Positions 41,788 through 52,547 of a stretch of 64,000 nucleotides of DNA are shown piece by piece. The notes beneath the pieces are model-generated. The model did no database searches. It saw only the letters and a program-made list of their open reading frames with translations, and was not told where the DNA came from. Source of the stretch: Nocardia mikamii NBRC 108933 (lineage in GTDB: Bacteria > Actinomycetota > Actinomycetes > Mycobacteriales > Mycobacteriaceae); NCBI RefSeq assembly GCF_001613505.1, contig NZ_BDCM01000008.1, positions 1 through 64,000 on the forward strand, given 5' to 3'. How positions within the stretch are numbered: the stretch's first letter is position 1; every line of letters begins with the position of its first letter. A program made the translations under genes and the position numbers.

Positions 41788-44706
41788 ATGACGATTTCGG
41801 ATCGAGCGGCCCGCCCGCACCGCGGCTCGAATCGAGACCGATGGCCGCTGCAGGCGCTCGAGACCGCGCTGAAGGAGGCGGTGGACGGGGAGGTCCGTTT
41901 CGATTCGGGAACTCGCGCCACCTATTCCACCGACGCCTCCAACTATCGCGCCCTGCCGCTGGGCGTGGTCGTTCCGCGCACCCCGGAAGCCGCCGCGATC
42001 GCGGTCGGCATCTGCCGCGACCACGACGTCCCCTTGCTCTCACGCGGTGGCGGCACCAGCCTCGCCGGGCAGAGTTGCAATACGGCGGTCGTCATCGACT
42101 GGACCAAATACTGCCATCGGCTGCTCGCCGTGGACGCCGAAACCCGCACCGCCGTAGTCGAACCCGGGATCGCGCTCGACCCGCTCAATCAGCAGCTGAA
42201 GCCGTCCGGGCTGATGGTCGGGCCCAAGCCGTCGACCCACGTCAGCTGCACGATCGGCGGGATGATCGGCAACAACTCGTGCGGTGCCACCGCGCAGGCC
42301 TACGGCAAGATGGTCGATTCGGTGCGCCGGCTCGAGATCCTCACATACGACGGGCTGCGGGCCTGGGTGGGTGCCGAGGATCCGATCCCGGGCACGAATC
42401 CGGAGGCCGACGAACTGGTCCGACGGCTGCGGGAGATCCGGGACCGCTACGCCGACGATGTCCGCGCGGCCTATCCCGACATTCCCCGCCGCGTCTCCGG
42501 GTACAACCTCGACGCGCTGCTGCCGGAGCGGGGATTCGATATCGCGAAGTTCCTCGTGGGCAGCGAGAGCACCCTGGTGACCGTTCTGCGCGCGGAGATC
42601 GAGCTGGTGCGGGTGCCGGCCGCCAAGGCGATGGCCGTCCTCGGCTTTCCCGACGTCTATCACGCCGCCGACGCGGTCTCCCGGATCCTGCCGCACGACC
42701 CGGCAACCCTCGAGGGGCTCGATCATCGGCTGGTTCAACTGGAGCACAGCCAGCACCTGGCGGCGACGGCGATCTCGCAGTTGCCCGACGGGAAGGCCTG
42801 GCTGATGGTGCAATTCGACGGTGACGACCAGAAGGAGGCCGACACGCGGGCGAAGACGATGATCGCCGACCTCGAGCGCGCCACCGGGGCGAGTTCCACC
42901 ATCCTCGACGATCCCGACCGCGAGGCCGAGGTATGGGCCGCCCGCGAGGCCGGACTGGGCGCCACCGCCTATCCGCCCGACGGCCCGGAAACGCACGAGG
43001 GCTGGGAGGACGCCGCGGTCCCGCCCGAGCGACTCGGCGACTACCTGCGCGACTTCGACGCGTTGCTCGACGAGTTCGGCTACGAATCCAGTTCGCTCTA
43101 CGGACATTTCGGCCACGGTTGTGTGCACACCCGCATCCCGTTCGACCTGCGCACCGCCGACGGCATCGCGCACTACCGGCGCTTCGTCGAGCGTGCCGCG
43201 CGCCTGGTGAGCGGCTACGGCGGGTCGCTGTCCGGTGAGCACGGCGACGGCCAGTCGCGCGCGGAACTGTTGCCGATCATGTTCGGCGACAAGGTGGTTC
43301 GCGCTTTCGGTGAGGTGAAGGCGCTGTTCGACCCACGTAATCGGATGAATCCGGGCAAGGTCGTCGAGCCGCACCGGCTGGATTCGGATCTGCGCCAGGG
43401 CAGCGCCTACCGGCCGTGGGAACCGGTGACGCACTTCGCCTTTCCCGCCGACGACCACCGATTCAGCGAGGCGGCCGGACGCTGTGTGGGTGTCGGCAAA
43501 TGCCGCGGCGAGAGCAGCGGGGTGATGTGTCCCAGCTACCGGGCCACGCGGGAGGAGGAGCATTCCACCCGCGGCCGGGCCCGGCTGTTGTTCGAAATGC
43601 TGCAGGGTGAGGCGATCACCGACGGCTGGCGGTCCACCGAGGTCCGCGACGCGCTCGATCTGTGCCTGGCCTGCAAGGGATGTCGCAGCGACTGTCCGGT
43701 CGATGTCGACATGGCCACCTACAAGGCCGAATTCCTGTCCCACCACTACGAACATCGGGTCCGCCCGATGGCCCACTATTCGATGGGCTGGATTCCGCTG
43801 TGGGCCCGGCTGGGCACCTCGGTGGCTCCGCTCGCCAACGCGGTGACGCACACCCCCGGCCTGCGGCGCCTGGTCGCGGCCGCCGGCGGCATCGCGCGGC
43901 AACGCGAGATGCCGCGCTTCGCCCGCGCCCGGTTCACCCGGAAATTCCGCAACCATACGAGCTCCACGACGGGGGAGCGCGGCACGGTGCTGCTGTGGCC
44001 CGACACTTTCACCAACAATTTCGAACCGGGAATCGCCGAAGCCGCGGTGACGGTGCTGGAGGCCGCGGGCTTCTCCGTGATCGTGCCCGAGCGCACGGTG
44101 TGCTGCGGCCTGACCTGGATTTCGACCGGGCAGCTGCCCACCGCCAAACGGGTGCTGGGCCGCACGCTGCGGGTGCTGGCGCCGCAGTTGCGCGACGGCA
44201 CACCGATCGTCGTGCTCGAGCCCAGCTGCGCGGCCGTGTTCCGGGCCGATCTGCCCGAACTGCTCTACGGCGACCAGGATGCCGAGCGGTTGTCGAAACA
44301 GACCTACACGCTGGCCGAACTGCTGGCCGAGCGGGCGCCGGACTGGAACCCGCCGCACGTCGACACCGCGGCGATGGTGCAGCCGCACTGCCACCACCAC
44401 GCGATCATGCACTACGACACCGATCGCGAACTGCTGTCGTCGACCGGCGCCGACGTGGCGGTCCTCGATGCCGGATGTTGCGGTCTGGCAGGCAATTTCG
44501 GCTTCGAACGCGGCCACTACGACGTCTCGGTGGCCTGTGCGGAGGACAAGCTGATGCCGGTCGTGCGCGAGCGCGAGCCGGGCACCGTGGTGCTCGCCGA
44601 CGGGTTCAGCTGCCGCACCCAGATCCGGCAACTGCAACCGGACGCCGATCCCCGCCACGCCGTCGAACTGCTGGCCGAAGCGCTGGCGGCGAAGGGCCGG
44701 AAGTGA
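41788..44706 (+). CDS. FAD- and Fe-S-binding 2-hydroxyacid dehydrogenase (GlcD/YdiJ-type fusion)
   Basis: A 972-residue fused protein. Residues about 35-250 form the PCMH FAD-binding domain (RGGGTSLAGQ, NSCGA), about 270-530 the FAD-oxidase C-terminal domain (GHFGHGCVHTRI, GEHGDGQSR, KALFDPRNRMNPGK). Then come two 4Fe-4S sites (CVGVGKCRGESSGVMCP and CLACKGCRSDCP) and two CCG domains (CCGLTW, CCGLAG) as in GlpC/LutA. Such proteins oxidise D-lactate, D-2-hydroxyglutarate or similar acids into the respiratory chain. Its stop overlaps the next start (GTGA), linking it to an enolase-superfamily enzyme, which favours a sugar-acid-type substrate. Confidence 0.92.
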   Translation: MTISDRAARPHRGSNRDRWPLQALETALKEAVDGEVRFDSGTRATYSTDASNYRALPLGVVVPRTPEAAAIAVGICRDHDVPLLSRGGGTSLAGQSCNTAVVIDWTKYCHRLLAVDAETRTAVVEPGIALDPLNQQLKPSGLMVGPKPSTHVSCTIGGMIGNNSCGATAQAYGKMVDSVRRLEILTYDGLRAWVGAEDPIPGTNPEADELVRRLREIRDRYADDVRAAYPDIPRRVSGYNLDALLPERGFDIAKFLVGSESTLVTVLRAEIELVRVPAAKAMAVLGFPDVYHAADAVSRILPHDPATLEGLDHRLVQLEHSQHLAATAISQLPDGKAWLMVQFDGDDQKEADTRAKTMIADLERATGASSTILDDPDREAEVWAAREAGLGATAYPPDGPETHEGWEDAAVPPERLGDYLRDFDALLDEFGYESSSLYGHFGHGCVHTRIPFDLRTADGIAHYRRFVERAARLVSGYGGSLSGEHGDGQSRAELLPIMFGDKVVRAFGEVKALFDPRNRMNPGKVVEPHRLDSDLRQGSAYRPWEPVTHFAFPADDHRFSEAAGRCVGVGKCRGESSGVMCPSYRATREEEHSTRGRARLLFEMLQGEAITDGWRSTEVRDALDLCLACKGCRSDCPVDVDMATYKAEFLSHHYEHRVRPMAHYSMGWIPLWARLGTSVAPLANAVTHTPGLRRLVAAAGGIARQREMPRFARARFTRKFRNHTSSTTGERGTVLLWPDTFTNNFEPGIAEAAVTVLEAAGFSVIVPERTVCCGLTWISTGQLPTAKRVLGRTLRVLAPQLRDGTPIVVLEPSCAAVFRADLPELLYGDQDAERLSKQTYTLAELLAERAPDWNPPHVDTAAMVQPHCHHHAIMHYDTDRELLSSTGADVAVLDAGCCGLAGNFGFERGHYDVSVACAEDKLMPVVREREPGTVVLADGFSCRTQIRQLQPDADPRHAVELLAEALAAKGRK

Positions 44707-45806
44707 CGGCGGCCATCGACGAGGCGGTCCGGGTGGGGGTCTACCGCTTCCCCACGCCGGAGCCGGAAGCCGACGGCACCTTGCGGTGGGAGGCGACGAC
44801 CGCGGTGACCGTGGAAATCGGCGCGGGCGGGCAGACCGGGCTGGGGTGGACCTACAGCGGCGGCGCCACCGCCGCGATCGTGCGCGAGGTGCTGGCTCCG
44901 GTGCTGGCCGGGCGTTCGCCGTTCGATATCGGCGACTGCCGGATCCGGATGCAGCGCGCCTGCCGCAATCTGGGCACGGCCGCGGTCGTCGCCCATGCGC
45001 TCAGCGCGGTCGATATCGCCCTGTGGGATCTGAAGGCGCGTCTGCTCGATGTGCCGCTGAGCCGGCTGTTCGGTGCCGTGCGACCGGCGACACCGGTCTA
45101 CGGTTCGGGGGGTTTCACCACTCTCACCGACGACGAGCTGGGCGAGCAGATCGACGGCTGGCTGTCGGCGGGATGCCGATGCGTCAAGATCAAGATCGGC
45201 GAGGATCGCGGCGAGCGGACCGATCGGGATCTCGAGCGGGTGTCCTTCGCGAACGGGCTGCTCGGCGACCGCGCCCGCCTGATGGTCGACGCGAACGGCG
45301 CCTACTCCACCGCCCTGGCCCGCCGGGTGGGCGCGGAACTGGACCGGCACGGTGTGATCTGGTTCGAAGAGCCCGTCACCAGCGACGATCCCCCCGGTCT
45401 GGCCCTGCTGCGCGCGGCGCTGCGCTGCGACGTGGCCGCCGGCGAATACGTCTACCGCCACTACGACGCGGCCGCGCTGATCGGCTCGGTGGACTGTCTG
45501 CAACTGGATGTGACCCGCTGCGGTGGCTACAGCGGTTTCCTGGAGTGCGCCGCGCTCGCCGCCGCGCACGGCCTCGACATCTCCGCTCACTGCGCGCCCG
45601 CGCTGCACGCGCCGATAGTGGCCTCGTTCGCCCACCTGCGCCATGTGGAGTGGTTCATCGACCACAGCCGCTTGGAACCACTGCTGGCCGACGGTGTCCC
45701 CGAGGTCCGCGACGGTGCGCTCGCGACCGGCCGGGACGCCGGGCACGGTATGCGGCTCGCGGGCTCGGCCGGAAAATATTCGGTCGAGGGTGCCGGTCAC
45801 CGGTGA
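44703..45806 (+). CDS. mandelate racemase/muconate lactonizing enzyme-family protein
   Basis: A 367-residue enolase-superfamily enzyme. CVKIKIG supplies the K-x-K base, MVDANGAY the first metal ligand Asp, WFEEPV and AAGEYV the two Glu ligands, and SAHCAPALHAP the His of the second catalytic dyad. This is the mandelate-racemase set, used for racemisation or acid-sugar dehydration. GTG 44703 overlaps the upstream stop (GTGA). With the FAD/Fe-S dehydrogenase it probably handles one hydroxy- or sugar-acid; the exact substrate is not visible. Confidence 0.9.
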   Translation: MTAAIDEAVRVGVYRFPTPEPEADGTLRWEATTAVTVEIGAGGQTGLGWTYSGGATAAIVREVLAPVLAGRSPFDIGDCRIRMQRACRNLGTAAVVAHALSAVDIALWDLKARLLDVPLSRLFGAVRPATPVYGSGGFTTLTDDELGEQIDGWLSAGCRCVKIKIGEDRGERTDRDLERVSFANGLLGDRARLMVDANGAYSTALARRVGAELDRHGVIWFEEPVTSDDPPGLALLRAALRCDVAAGEYVYRHYDAAALIGSVDCLQLDVTRCGGYSGFLECAALAAAHGLDISAHCAPALHAPIVASFAHLRHVEWFIDHSRLEPLLADGVPEVRDGALATGRDAGHGMRLAGSAGKYSVEGAGHR

Positions 45807-45859
45807 GATGGTGCACGGGGCGGCCGAATACCGTCGCGACCGCTGGGTAACCGCGGAAC

Positions 45860-46813
45860 ATGGCAGCCATCGGATATTTTCTCGCCAGCGAACAATTCGG
45901 TCCGAAGGAACTCGTCGAGCAGGCCCAGCGCGCGGAGCAAGCCGGTTTCGAGCGGCTGTGGATTTCCGATCACTTTCATCCCTGGAACGACGCCCAGGGG
46001 CACAGTCCGTTCGTCTGGGGCACGATCGGAGCGTTGTCCCAGGCCACGTCGCTACCGATCACCACGGCCGTGACCTGCCCGACGGTGCGCATCCATCCCG
46101 CGATCATCGCCCAGGCGGCCGCCACCGCGGCCGTGCAGCTCGACGGCCGCTTCGTGCTCGGTGTCGGCAGCGGTGAGGCGCTCAACGAGCACATCTTCGG
46201 CGATCCGTGGCCCCCGCCGGGGGAGCGGCTGCAGATGCTGGCCGAAGCCGTGGACGTGATCCGCCGCCTGCATCGCGGTGATCTGGTGACCTACCGCGGC
46301 GAGCACTACGAGGTGCAGGAGGCGCGGATCTACACCCTGCCGGAACAGCCGGTACCGATCTATGTGTCCGGATTCGGCCCGCAGGCAACGGAATTGGCGG
46401 CGCGCATCGGCGACGGCTACTGCACGAGCATGCCCGACGCCGAGCTGGTCGGCCTGTTCCGCGACAGCGGGGGTGGCACCAAGCCGGTGCAGATGGGCAC
46501 CAAGGTGAGCTGGTCGGCCGACGAGGAGTCCGGTGTCGACGCCGCGCATCGGCTGTGGGCCAACGAACTGCTGCCGGGCCAGCTGGGCCAGACCCTGCCG
46601 CGCCCCGCCGATTTCGAGGACGCGATGTCGTTGCTCGATCGCGAGGCGTCGCGGCGGCACTTCGCCGCCGGACCGGACCCGCAGCGCCACATCGACCAGG
46701 TGCGCAACTGTGTGGAGGCGGGCGCGGACGAGGTCTATGTCGGCCAGATCGGCCCGGATCTGGAGGGCTTCTTCACCGCATACGAGAAGGAAGTACTGCC
46801 GGCCCTGCGCTGA
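45860..46813 (+). CDS. F420-type luciferase-like oxidoreductase (TIGR03557, FGD-like)
   Basis: A 317-residue LLM enzyme close to F420-dependent glucose-6-phosphate dehydrogenase-like proteins. GYFLASEQFGPKELVEQAQRAE, RLWISDHFHPW, TTAVTCPT, GRFVLGVGSGEALNEHIFGDPWP and YVSGFGPQA are the family marks, including the residues that hold F420. It would transfer hydride between F420 and an alcohol or sugar phosphate. It is 53 bp downstream of the enolase-type gene on the same strand and may supply a further oxidation in that pathway. Confidence 0.88.
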   Translation: MAAIGYFLASEQFGPKELVEQAQRAEQAGFERLWISDHFHPWNDAQGHSPFVWGTIGALSQATSLPITTAVTCPTVRIHPAIIAQAAATAAVQLDGRFVLGVGSGEALNEHIFGDPWPPPGERLQMLAEAVDVIRRLHRGDLVTYRGEHYEVQEARIYTLPEQPVPIYVSGFGPQATELAARIGDGYCTSMPDAELVGLFRDSGGGTKPVQMGTKVSWSADEESGVDAAHRLWANELLPGQLGQTLPRPADFEDAMSLLDREASRRHFAAGPDPQRHIDQVRNCVEAGADEVYVGQIGPDLEGFFTAYEKEVLPALR

Positions 46814-46854
46814 GCGGTACCCGATCACCAGCGAGACGACGAGAGGCGAACTTG

Positions 46855-48318
46855 ATGGACCATTCACGGGCCCCCGTGCTGGACGCATTGGCCGAATACC
46901 GGCAACTCGGCCGGTACGGCTTCACCCCGCCCGGGCATCGGCAGGGCGCGGGCGCCGATCCGCGCGTGCGCGAGGTGCTCGGCGGCGCGCTGGCGGTCGA
47001 CATCCTCGCCGCGCCCGGCCTCGACGACCGGCTCTCGCGCGGCGGCTATCTGAGCGAGGCCGAGAAACTCATGGCCGACGCGGTGGGCGCCGACGCCGCC
47101 TTCTTCTCCACCTGCGGCAGTTCGCTGTCGGTGAAGGCGGCGATGCTGGCCGTCGCCGGAGGCGCCGACGGCGGGCTCATCCTGGGGCGGGACAGCCACA
47201 AGTCGATCGTCGCGGGCCTGGTGTTCTCCGGCGTCCTGCCCCGGTGGGTTCCGCCGCGCTGGGATGCGCAGCGGCATCTGTCCCATCCGCCGTCCCCGGA
47301 GCAGGTCGACCAGGCGTGGCAGAAATATCCCGATGCCGCCGGCGCGCTGATCGTGAGCCCGAGCCCGTACGGCACCTGCGCCGACATCTGCGGGATCGCG
47401 GAGGTCTGTCATCGCCGCGGCAAGCCGCTGATCATCGACGAGGCGTGGGGCGCGCATCTGCCGTTCCATCCCGACCTCCCGACCTGGGCGATGGATGCCG
47501 GCGCCGATGTCTGCGTGGTCAGCGTGCACAAGATGGGCGCCGGATTCGAACAGGGTTCGGTCTTCCACGTCCAGGGCGATCTGGTCGACGTCGACAAGTT
47601 GAAGCTGTGCGCCGAACTGCTCACCACGACGAGCCCCAACGTGCTGCTCTACGCGGCCATCGACGGCTGGCGCCGCCAGATGGTCGAGCACGGCGAGAAA
47701 TTGCTCACCGCCGCGCTGCACACGGCCGAACGGGCCCGGACCGCGCTCGACCGGATTCCCGGCATCTCGGTGATGGAGGACGAACTGCTCGGCGCGGAAG
47801 CATCCCACGACCTCGATCGGATGCAGGTTCTGATGGACGTATCGGGCACCGGCGCAACGGGTTTCGAGGTCGCCGACTGGCTGCGCGAACATCGCCGCAT
47901 CGATATGGGCCACAGTGACCATCGCCGGATCCTGGCCACACTGTCCATGGCCGACGACGCCGACACCGTCGACGCGCTGGTCGACGCCATGACGGCCTGG
48001 CGTGTGCAGTACCGCGGCGCCGGTCCGCGTCCCGCCGATATTCACGTTCCGGCACCGCGCGAGCTCCAGCTGGAATCGGTGATGAACCCGCGTGACGCCT
48101 TCTTCGGCCCGGAGGAGACGGTGCCGTTGGAGAAGGCGATCGGCCGCATCGCCGCCGAACAGGTCACGCCGTACCCGCCGGGGATTCCGGTGATCGTGCC
48201 CGGGGAACTGGTCGACGCCGCGGTCGTGGACTACCTGCGGTCCGGAGTGGAGAACGGGATGAATGTGCCCGATCCGGCGGATCCGACGCTGCGCACCCTG
48301 CGGGTGGTGGCCGGGTGA
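46855..48318 (+). CDS. PLP-dependent Orn/Lys/Arg decarboxylase-family protein
   Basis: A 487-residue fold-type I PLP enzyme. RDSHKS binds the cofactor phosphate region, IIDEAWGAH holds the Asp that pairs with the pyridine nitrogen, and VSVHKMGAG has the Schiff-base Lys226. The C-terminal domain (MNPRDAFFGPEETVPLEKAIGRI, YPPGIPVIVPGE) is typical of SpeA/CadA-like decarboxylases of the short Bacillus type. Substrate is likely a basic amino acid, giving a polyamine. It follows the F420-type gene by 41 bp. A TAAAAT possible -10 for the next gene lies just after the stop. Confidence 0.9.
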   Translation: MDHSRAPVLDALAEYRQLGRYGFTPPGHRQGAGADPRVREVLGGALAVDILAAPGLDDRLSRGGYLSEAEKLMADAVGADAAFFSTCGSSLSVKAAMLAVAGGADGGLILGRDSHKSIVAGLVFSGVLPRWVPPRWDAQRHLSHPPSPEQVDQAWQKYPDAAGALIVSPSPYGTCADICGIAEVCHRRGKPLIIDEAWGAHLPFHPDLPTWAMDAGADVCVVSVHKMGAGFEQGSVFHVQGDLVDVDKLKLCAELLTTTSPNVLLYAAIDGWRRQMVEHGEKLLTAALHTAERARTALDRIPGISVMEDELLGAEASHDLDRMQVLMDVSGTGATGFEVADWLREHRRIDMGHSDHRRILATLSMADDADTVDALVDAMTAWRVQYRGAGPRPADIHVPAPRELQLESVMNPRDAFFGPEETVPLEKAIGRIAAEQVTPYPPGIPVIVPGELVDAAVVDYLRSGVENGMNVPDPADPTLRTLRVVAG

Positions 48319-48408
48319 CCGTCGACGGCCGGTAAAATGGGTGGTTCTGGTGTGTCCGAGGGATGCACAATCGAACCGTTTGCCCCCTTACCGTGCTAGG
48401 AGACTGTT

Positions 48409-50040
<1,632 letters not shown>

Positions 50041-50119
50041 GCGTGGCGAATGCTTCCTGCGACGCGCCGGGACACGCCGAAAGATCCTCGCAATCGGTGA
50101 GTTTCATCACAGTGAGGCG

Positions 50120-50148
50120 TTGATCACTGCGGATCGAGTGTCTAGCCT
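50120..50148 (+). promoter_or_regulatory. putative promoter of the small HTH gene
   Basis: TTGATC (50120-50125) and TAGCCT (50143-50148) are separated by 17 bp, and the gene starts 32 bp after the -10. Both hexamers match the consensus moderately. Confidence 0.4.
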
Positions 50149-50180
50149 GGAATGAGGCTGCACGGCGACCGGAGGAAGCC

Positions 50181-50423
50181 ATGAGTGACAGGCCCGCACA
50201 GGGGAAGTCGATGTTGGGTAAGGGCACGCGCGTCACGGGCAAGTCGCGCGACCGGCTGCAAACCCAGCTGAAGAAGCAATACGAGGCGGGCGCCAGCATT
50301 CGTTCGCTGGCGCGGGAGACCGGCCGCTCGTACGGATTCATTCACAACGTGCTCGTGGAGTCGCATGTGCAACTCCGCAGCCGGGGTGGTGCCAACCGGC
50401 GCAAAGCGGTCAGCAAGGCCTGA
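50181..50423 (+). CDS. small helix-turn-helix protein (Rv1473A-like)
   Basis: An 80-residue basic protein. The HTH is at about 36-60 (GASIRSLARETGRSYGFIHN), followed by a basic tail (SRGGANRRKAVSKA). Such small proteins are conserved in actinobacteria next to this ABC-F gene, as with Rv1473A. ATG 50181 has GGAGGA just upstream. It probably binds DNA as a dimer; targets are not visible from sequence. Confidence 0.88.
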   Translation: MSDRPAQGKSMLGKGTRVTGKSRDRLQTQLKKQYEAGASIRSLARETGRSYGFIHNVLVESHVQLRSRGGANRRKAVSKA

Positions 50424-50495
50424 TCCGCCCGCTCGCCCGATACGGTCGACCGGCTTCCGCGGCCGCCGGCGTCTCGTGCCGCCGCGCGCCCGAGT

Positions 50496-50996
50496 TCACG
50501 CGCGGTGGGCGTTGCGTTCGGCCCACCAGTTCGGCGCGTCGACGAAATGGTTGTCGTACTCGTCCTGGGTGGCGGCGAGCTCGGCGAGGGTGGCCTCGCC
50601 GGAGGCCACCCGCTCGAGCAGCCGGAAGTAGCCGAAGCGCTGCACGGCCGGAGTCAATGCGATCAGGATCCGCGCCGGTGAACCCGGTGCGGCGCCGAAC
50701 GCGTGCGGCATGAACCGCGGCACCGTGATCGCGCCGCCCGCGGCGACCGTCGTGATCTCCTCGCCCGCGAGCACCTGCAATTCGCCCTCGGCGACGTAGA
50801 ACAGTTCGTCGGACAGCGTGTGGTAGTGCGGCGTCGCGCCGTCGGCGCCGGGCGCCATCGTGACCTCGAGCGTGCTGACGCTGCCGCCGGTGCGGTCGGA
50901 ATCCAGCAGCAGGCGCATGGTCACCGCGTCGGTCTTGCGCACCTCGGCCTCGGCGGGCTGGACGACGGCGGCGGGAATGCGGGGTTCGGTGGTCAT
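50496..50996 (-). CDS. cupin-domain protein
   Basis: A 166-residue single-cupin protein. The first metal motif is PHYHTLSDELFYVAEGEL (His, His, Glu) and the second is PRFMPHAF (His). It resembles quercetin-dioxygenase-like or sensing cupins. ATG 50996 follows GGGAGA. It is divergent from the MarR gene, and the palindromes between them suggest control by that regulator. Substrate unknown. Confidence 0.87.
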   Translation of the reverse strand: MTTEPRIPAAVVQPAEAEVRKTDAVTMRLLLDSDRTGGSVSTLEVTMAPGADGATPHYHTLSDELFYVAEGELQVLAGEEITTVAAGGAITVPRFMPHAFGAAPGSPARILIALTPAVQRFGYFRLLERVASGEATLAELAATQDEYDNHFVDAPNWWAERNAHRA

Positions 50997-51009
50997 CGGA
51001 TCTCCCAAG

Positions 51010-51043
51010 TAGTTCGCTATCGGATAGTTCGCTACCGAACTAT
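51010..51043. promoter_or_regulatory. putative MarR operator (perfect palindrome plus overlapping imperfect copy)
   Basis: ATAGTTCG-CTAC-CGAACTAT (51024-51043) is a perfect 8-bp inverted repeat. An imperfect copy, TAGTTCG-CTAT-CGGATA, begins at 51010, offset by 15 bp. Both lie in the 70-bp divergent region between the cupin and MarR genes. Confidence 0.7.
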
Positions 51044-51054
51044 ATCCCGTCGAA

Positions 51055-51060
51055 TAGTAT
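51055..51060 (+). promoter_or_regulatory. -10 box of a probable leaderless MarR transcript
   Basis: TAGTAT ends 6 bp before ATG 51067, the spacing expected if transcription starts at the A of the start codon. There is no ribosome-binding site. This supports 51067 over GTG 51061 as the start. Confidence 0.5.
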
Positions 51061-51066
51061 GTGTCC

Positions 51067-51570
51067 ATGGCTGGACGACGGACCGATGCGGTGGATGCGA
51101 TCGTGGCGCAGTGGGAGCGGGAGCGGCCCGACCTGGATCTCACGGCGATGGCGGTGCTCGGCCGCCTCGGACGCCTCTACGTCCTCGCCGAGCGCGAGAT
51201 CGACGCGGTGTTCACCGCGCACGGACTACAGCGCGGCGAGTTCGATGTGCTTGCGGCACTGCGTCGTTCGGGTGAACCGTTCGAACTGACCCCGTCGGTC
51301 CTGGCCGACACGCTGATGTTGTCGCGGGCCGGCATGACCGGCCGTCTGGACCGTCTGGAATCGGCCGGACTGGTTCGGCGCATCGCCGATCGCGCCGACC
51401 GCCGCGCGGTCCGGGTCGCCCTGACCGAGGCCGGTCGCGCCCGCGTCGACGAGGTCGTCACGGCACACACCGCCAACGAGACGCGGCTGCTGTCCGGCTT
51501 GTCGGCGCGCGACCGCGGCGAACTGGACCGGATCGCGCGCATCCTGCTGGCCGACCTCGACCGGCCGTGA
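51067..51570 (+). CDS. MarR-family transcriptional regulator
   Basis: A 167-residue winged-helix regulator. LQRGEFDVLAALRRSG, TPSVLADTLMLSRAGMTGRLDRLESAGLVRR (recognition helix) and the wing DRADRRAVRVALTEAGR are typical, flanked by dimerisation helices. The start at 51067 is supported by a -10 box for a leaderless mRNA. It is divergent from the cupin gene and likely represses both through the 51010-51043 palindromes. It converges on the ATP-grasp gene with 6 bp between stops. Confidence 0.92.
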   Translation: MAGRRTDAVDAIVAQWERERPDLDLTAMAVLGRLGRLYVLAEREIDAVFTAHGLQRGEFDVLAALRRSGEPFELTPSVLADTLMLSRAGMTGRLDRLESAGLVRRIADRADRRAVRVALTEAGRARVDEVVTAHTANETRLLSGLSARDRGELDRIARILLADLDRP

Positions 51571-51576
51571 CGCCGC

Positions 51577-52536
51577 TCAGTCCGACACCATCGCCTCACC
51601 GTGGACGAGGAACTCGGCGAGACTGGCGAAGATCGGCAGCCCGGTCTTGATCTCGAGATAGGCGAACTGCCCCTGCGGGTTCACCTCGAGGAAGTAGTAC
51701 TCGCCGTCGAGCCCGAGCCTGATGTCGAGCACGCCGAACACCAGCCCGAGCGCGCCCATCAGCGTGGTCAGCGACTTGCTCACCGAGGCGGGCAGCCGCT
51801 CGGGGGTGAAGGCCACCGAGGTGTCGAGGCGCGAATCCACCCATCCCGCGCCGGATTGCGAGTCGATCCGCACCGCCCACTCGACGCCGTCGATCCATAC
51901 CACCCGCAGATCGCATTCGGCTTCGACATAGTCCTGGAAGGTGGTCGGGGCCGAGCGGATGGTGTCGAATCGGCCGAGGTCCTCGCGGCTCACGATGCGC
52001 GTTTCGGAGAATTCCGCGCGGCCGGTACCCGTTCGCTTGTAGATCACCGACCCGCCGCGGGAATCGACGAAACTGCGGGCCTCGTCGGGATCGTTGGTGA
52101 TCAACGTTTCCGGGATCGCGAAACCGCTACGCCGGGCGGTGTCGAGCTGCACGATTTTGCGGGTGGCGGTGCGGTCGGCGCCGGGATCGTTGACCCAGAC
52201 CGCCGGTATCGACCACAGCAGGCCCTGCAGGAATCCGTCGCATTCGGCCTGCCGGAAATCGTCGTCGCCGTCGAGGAAACCGCTGGGCACCCGGCACGGC
52301 CGGGGACGGCGCCACCAGACGGCGGTCACGTCGTCGAGCCCGGCGATATGCGACATCGAGCGAGCGGCGCCGGCGCGGTCGAGCCGGAAACTGCCGCATT
52401 CACGCGGAAAATCGCGCATATCCAGACGAATCGGATTGAGTCCGTACCTATTCCGCAGCAGAGAGGCCATCGCGTCGGCGTGCAGATCGTCGCTCTCGGC
52501 GACGATCAGCACGGCACCCGGCGACCGGGCACTCAT
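51577..52536 (-). CDS. graspetide-type ATP-grasp peptide ligase (MvdD-like)
   Basis: A 319-residue ATP-grasp enzyme. The N-terminal domain has VLIVAESDDLHADAM and AVWWRRPRP (72-80), the W-x-R-R-P segment typical of MvdC/MvdD-like RiPP ligases. VIYKRTGTG carries Lys167 for ATP; Asp271 (LDIRLG) and Glu284/Asn286 (FLEVNPQGQF) bind Mg, and EIKTGLPI closes the site. These features separate it from amino-acid ligases and RimK. Such enzymes make ester or amide side-chain links (omega-ester/amide) in a ribosomal peptide. The start lies 11 bp after the upstream 157-aa gene, its ribosome-binding site (GAGGGG) overlapping that stop. Confidence 0.87.
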   Translation of the reverse strand: MSARSPGAVLIVAESDDLHADAMASLLRNRYGLNPIRLDMRDFPRECGSFRLDRAGAARSMSHIAGLDDVTAVWWRRPRPCRVPSGFLDGDDDFRQAECDGFLQGLLWSIPAVWVNDPGADRTATRKIVQLDTARRSGFAIPETLITNDPDEARSFVDSRGGSVIYKRTGTGRAEFSETRIVSREDLGRFDTIRSAPTTFQDYVEAECDLRVVWIDGVEWAVRIDSQSGAGWVDSRLDTSVAFTPERLPASVSKSLTTLMGALGLVFGVLDIRLGLDGEYYFLEVNPQGQFAYLEIKTGLPIFASLAEFLVHGEAMVSD

Positions 52537-52547
52537 CGAAGGGCCCC

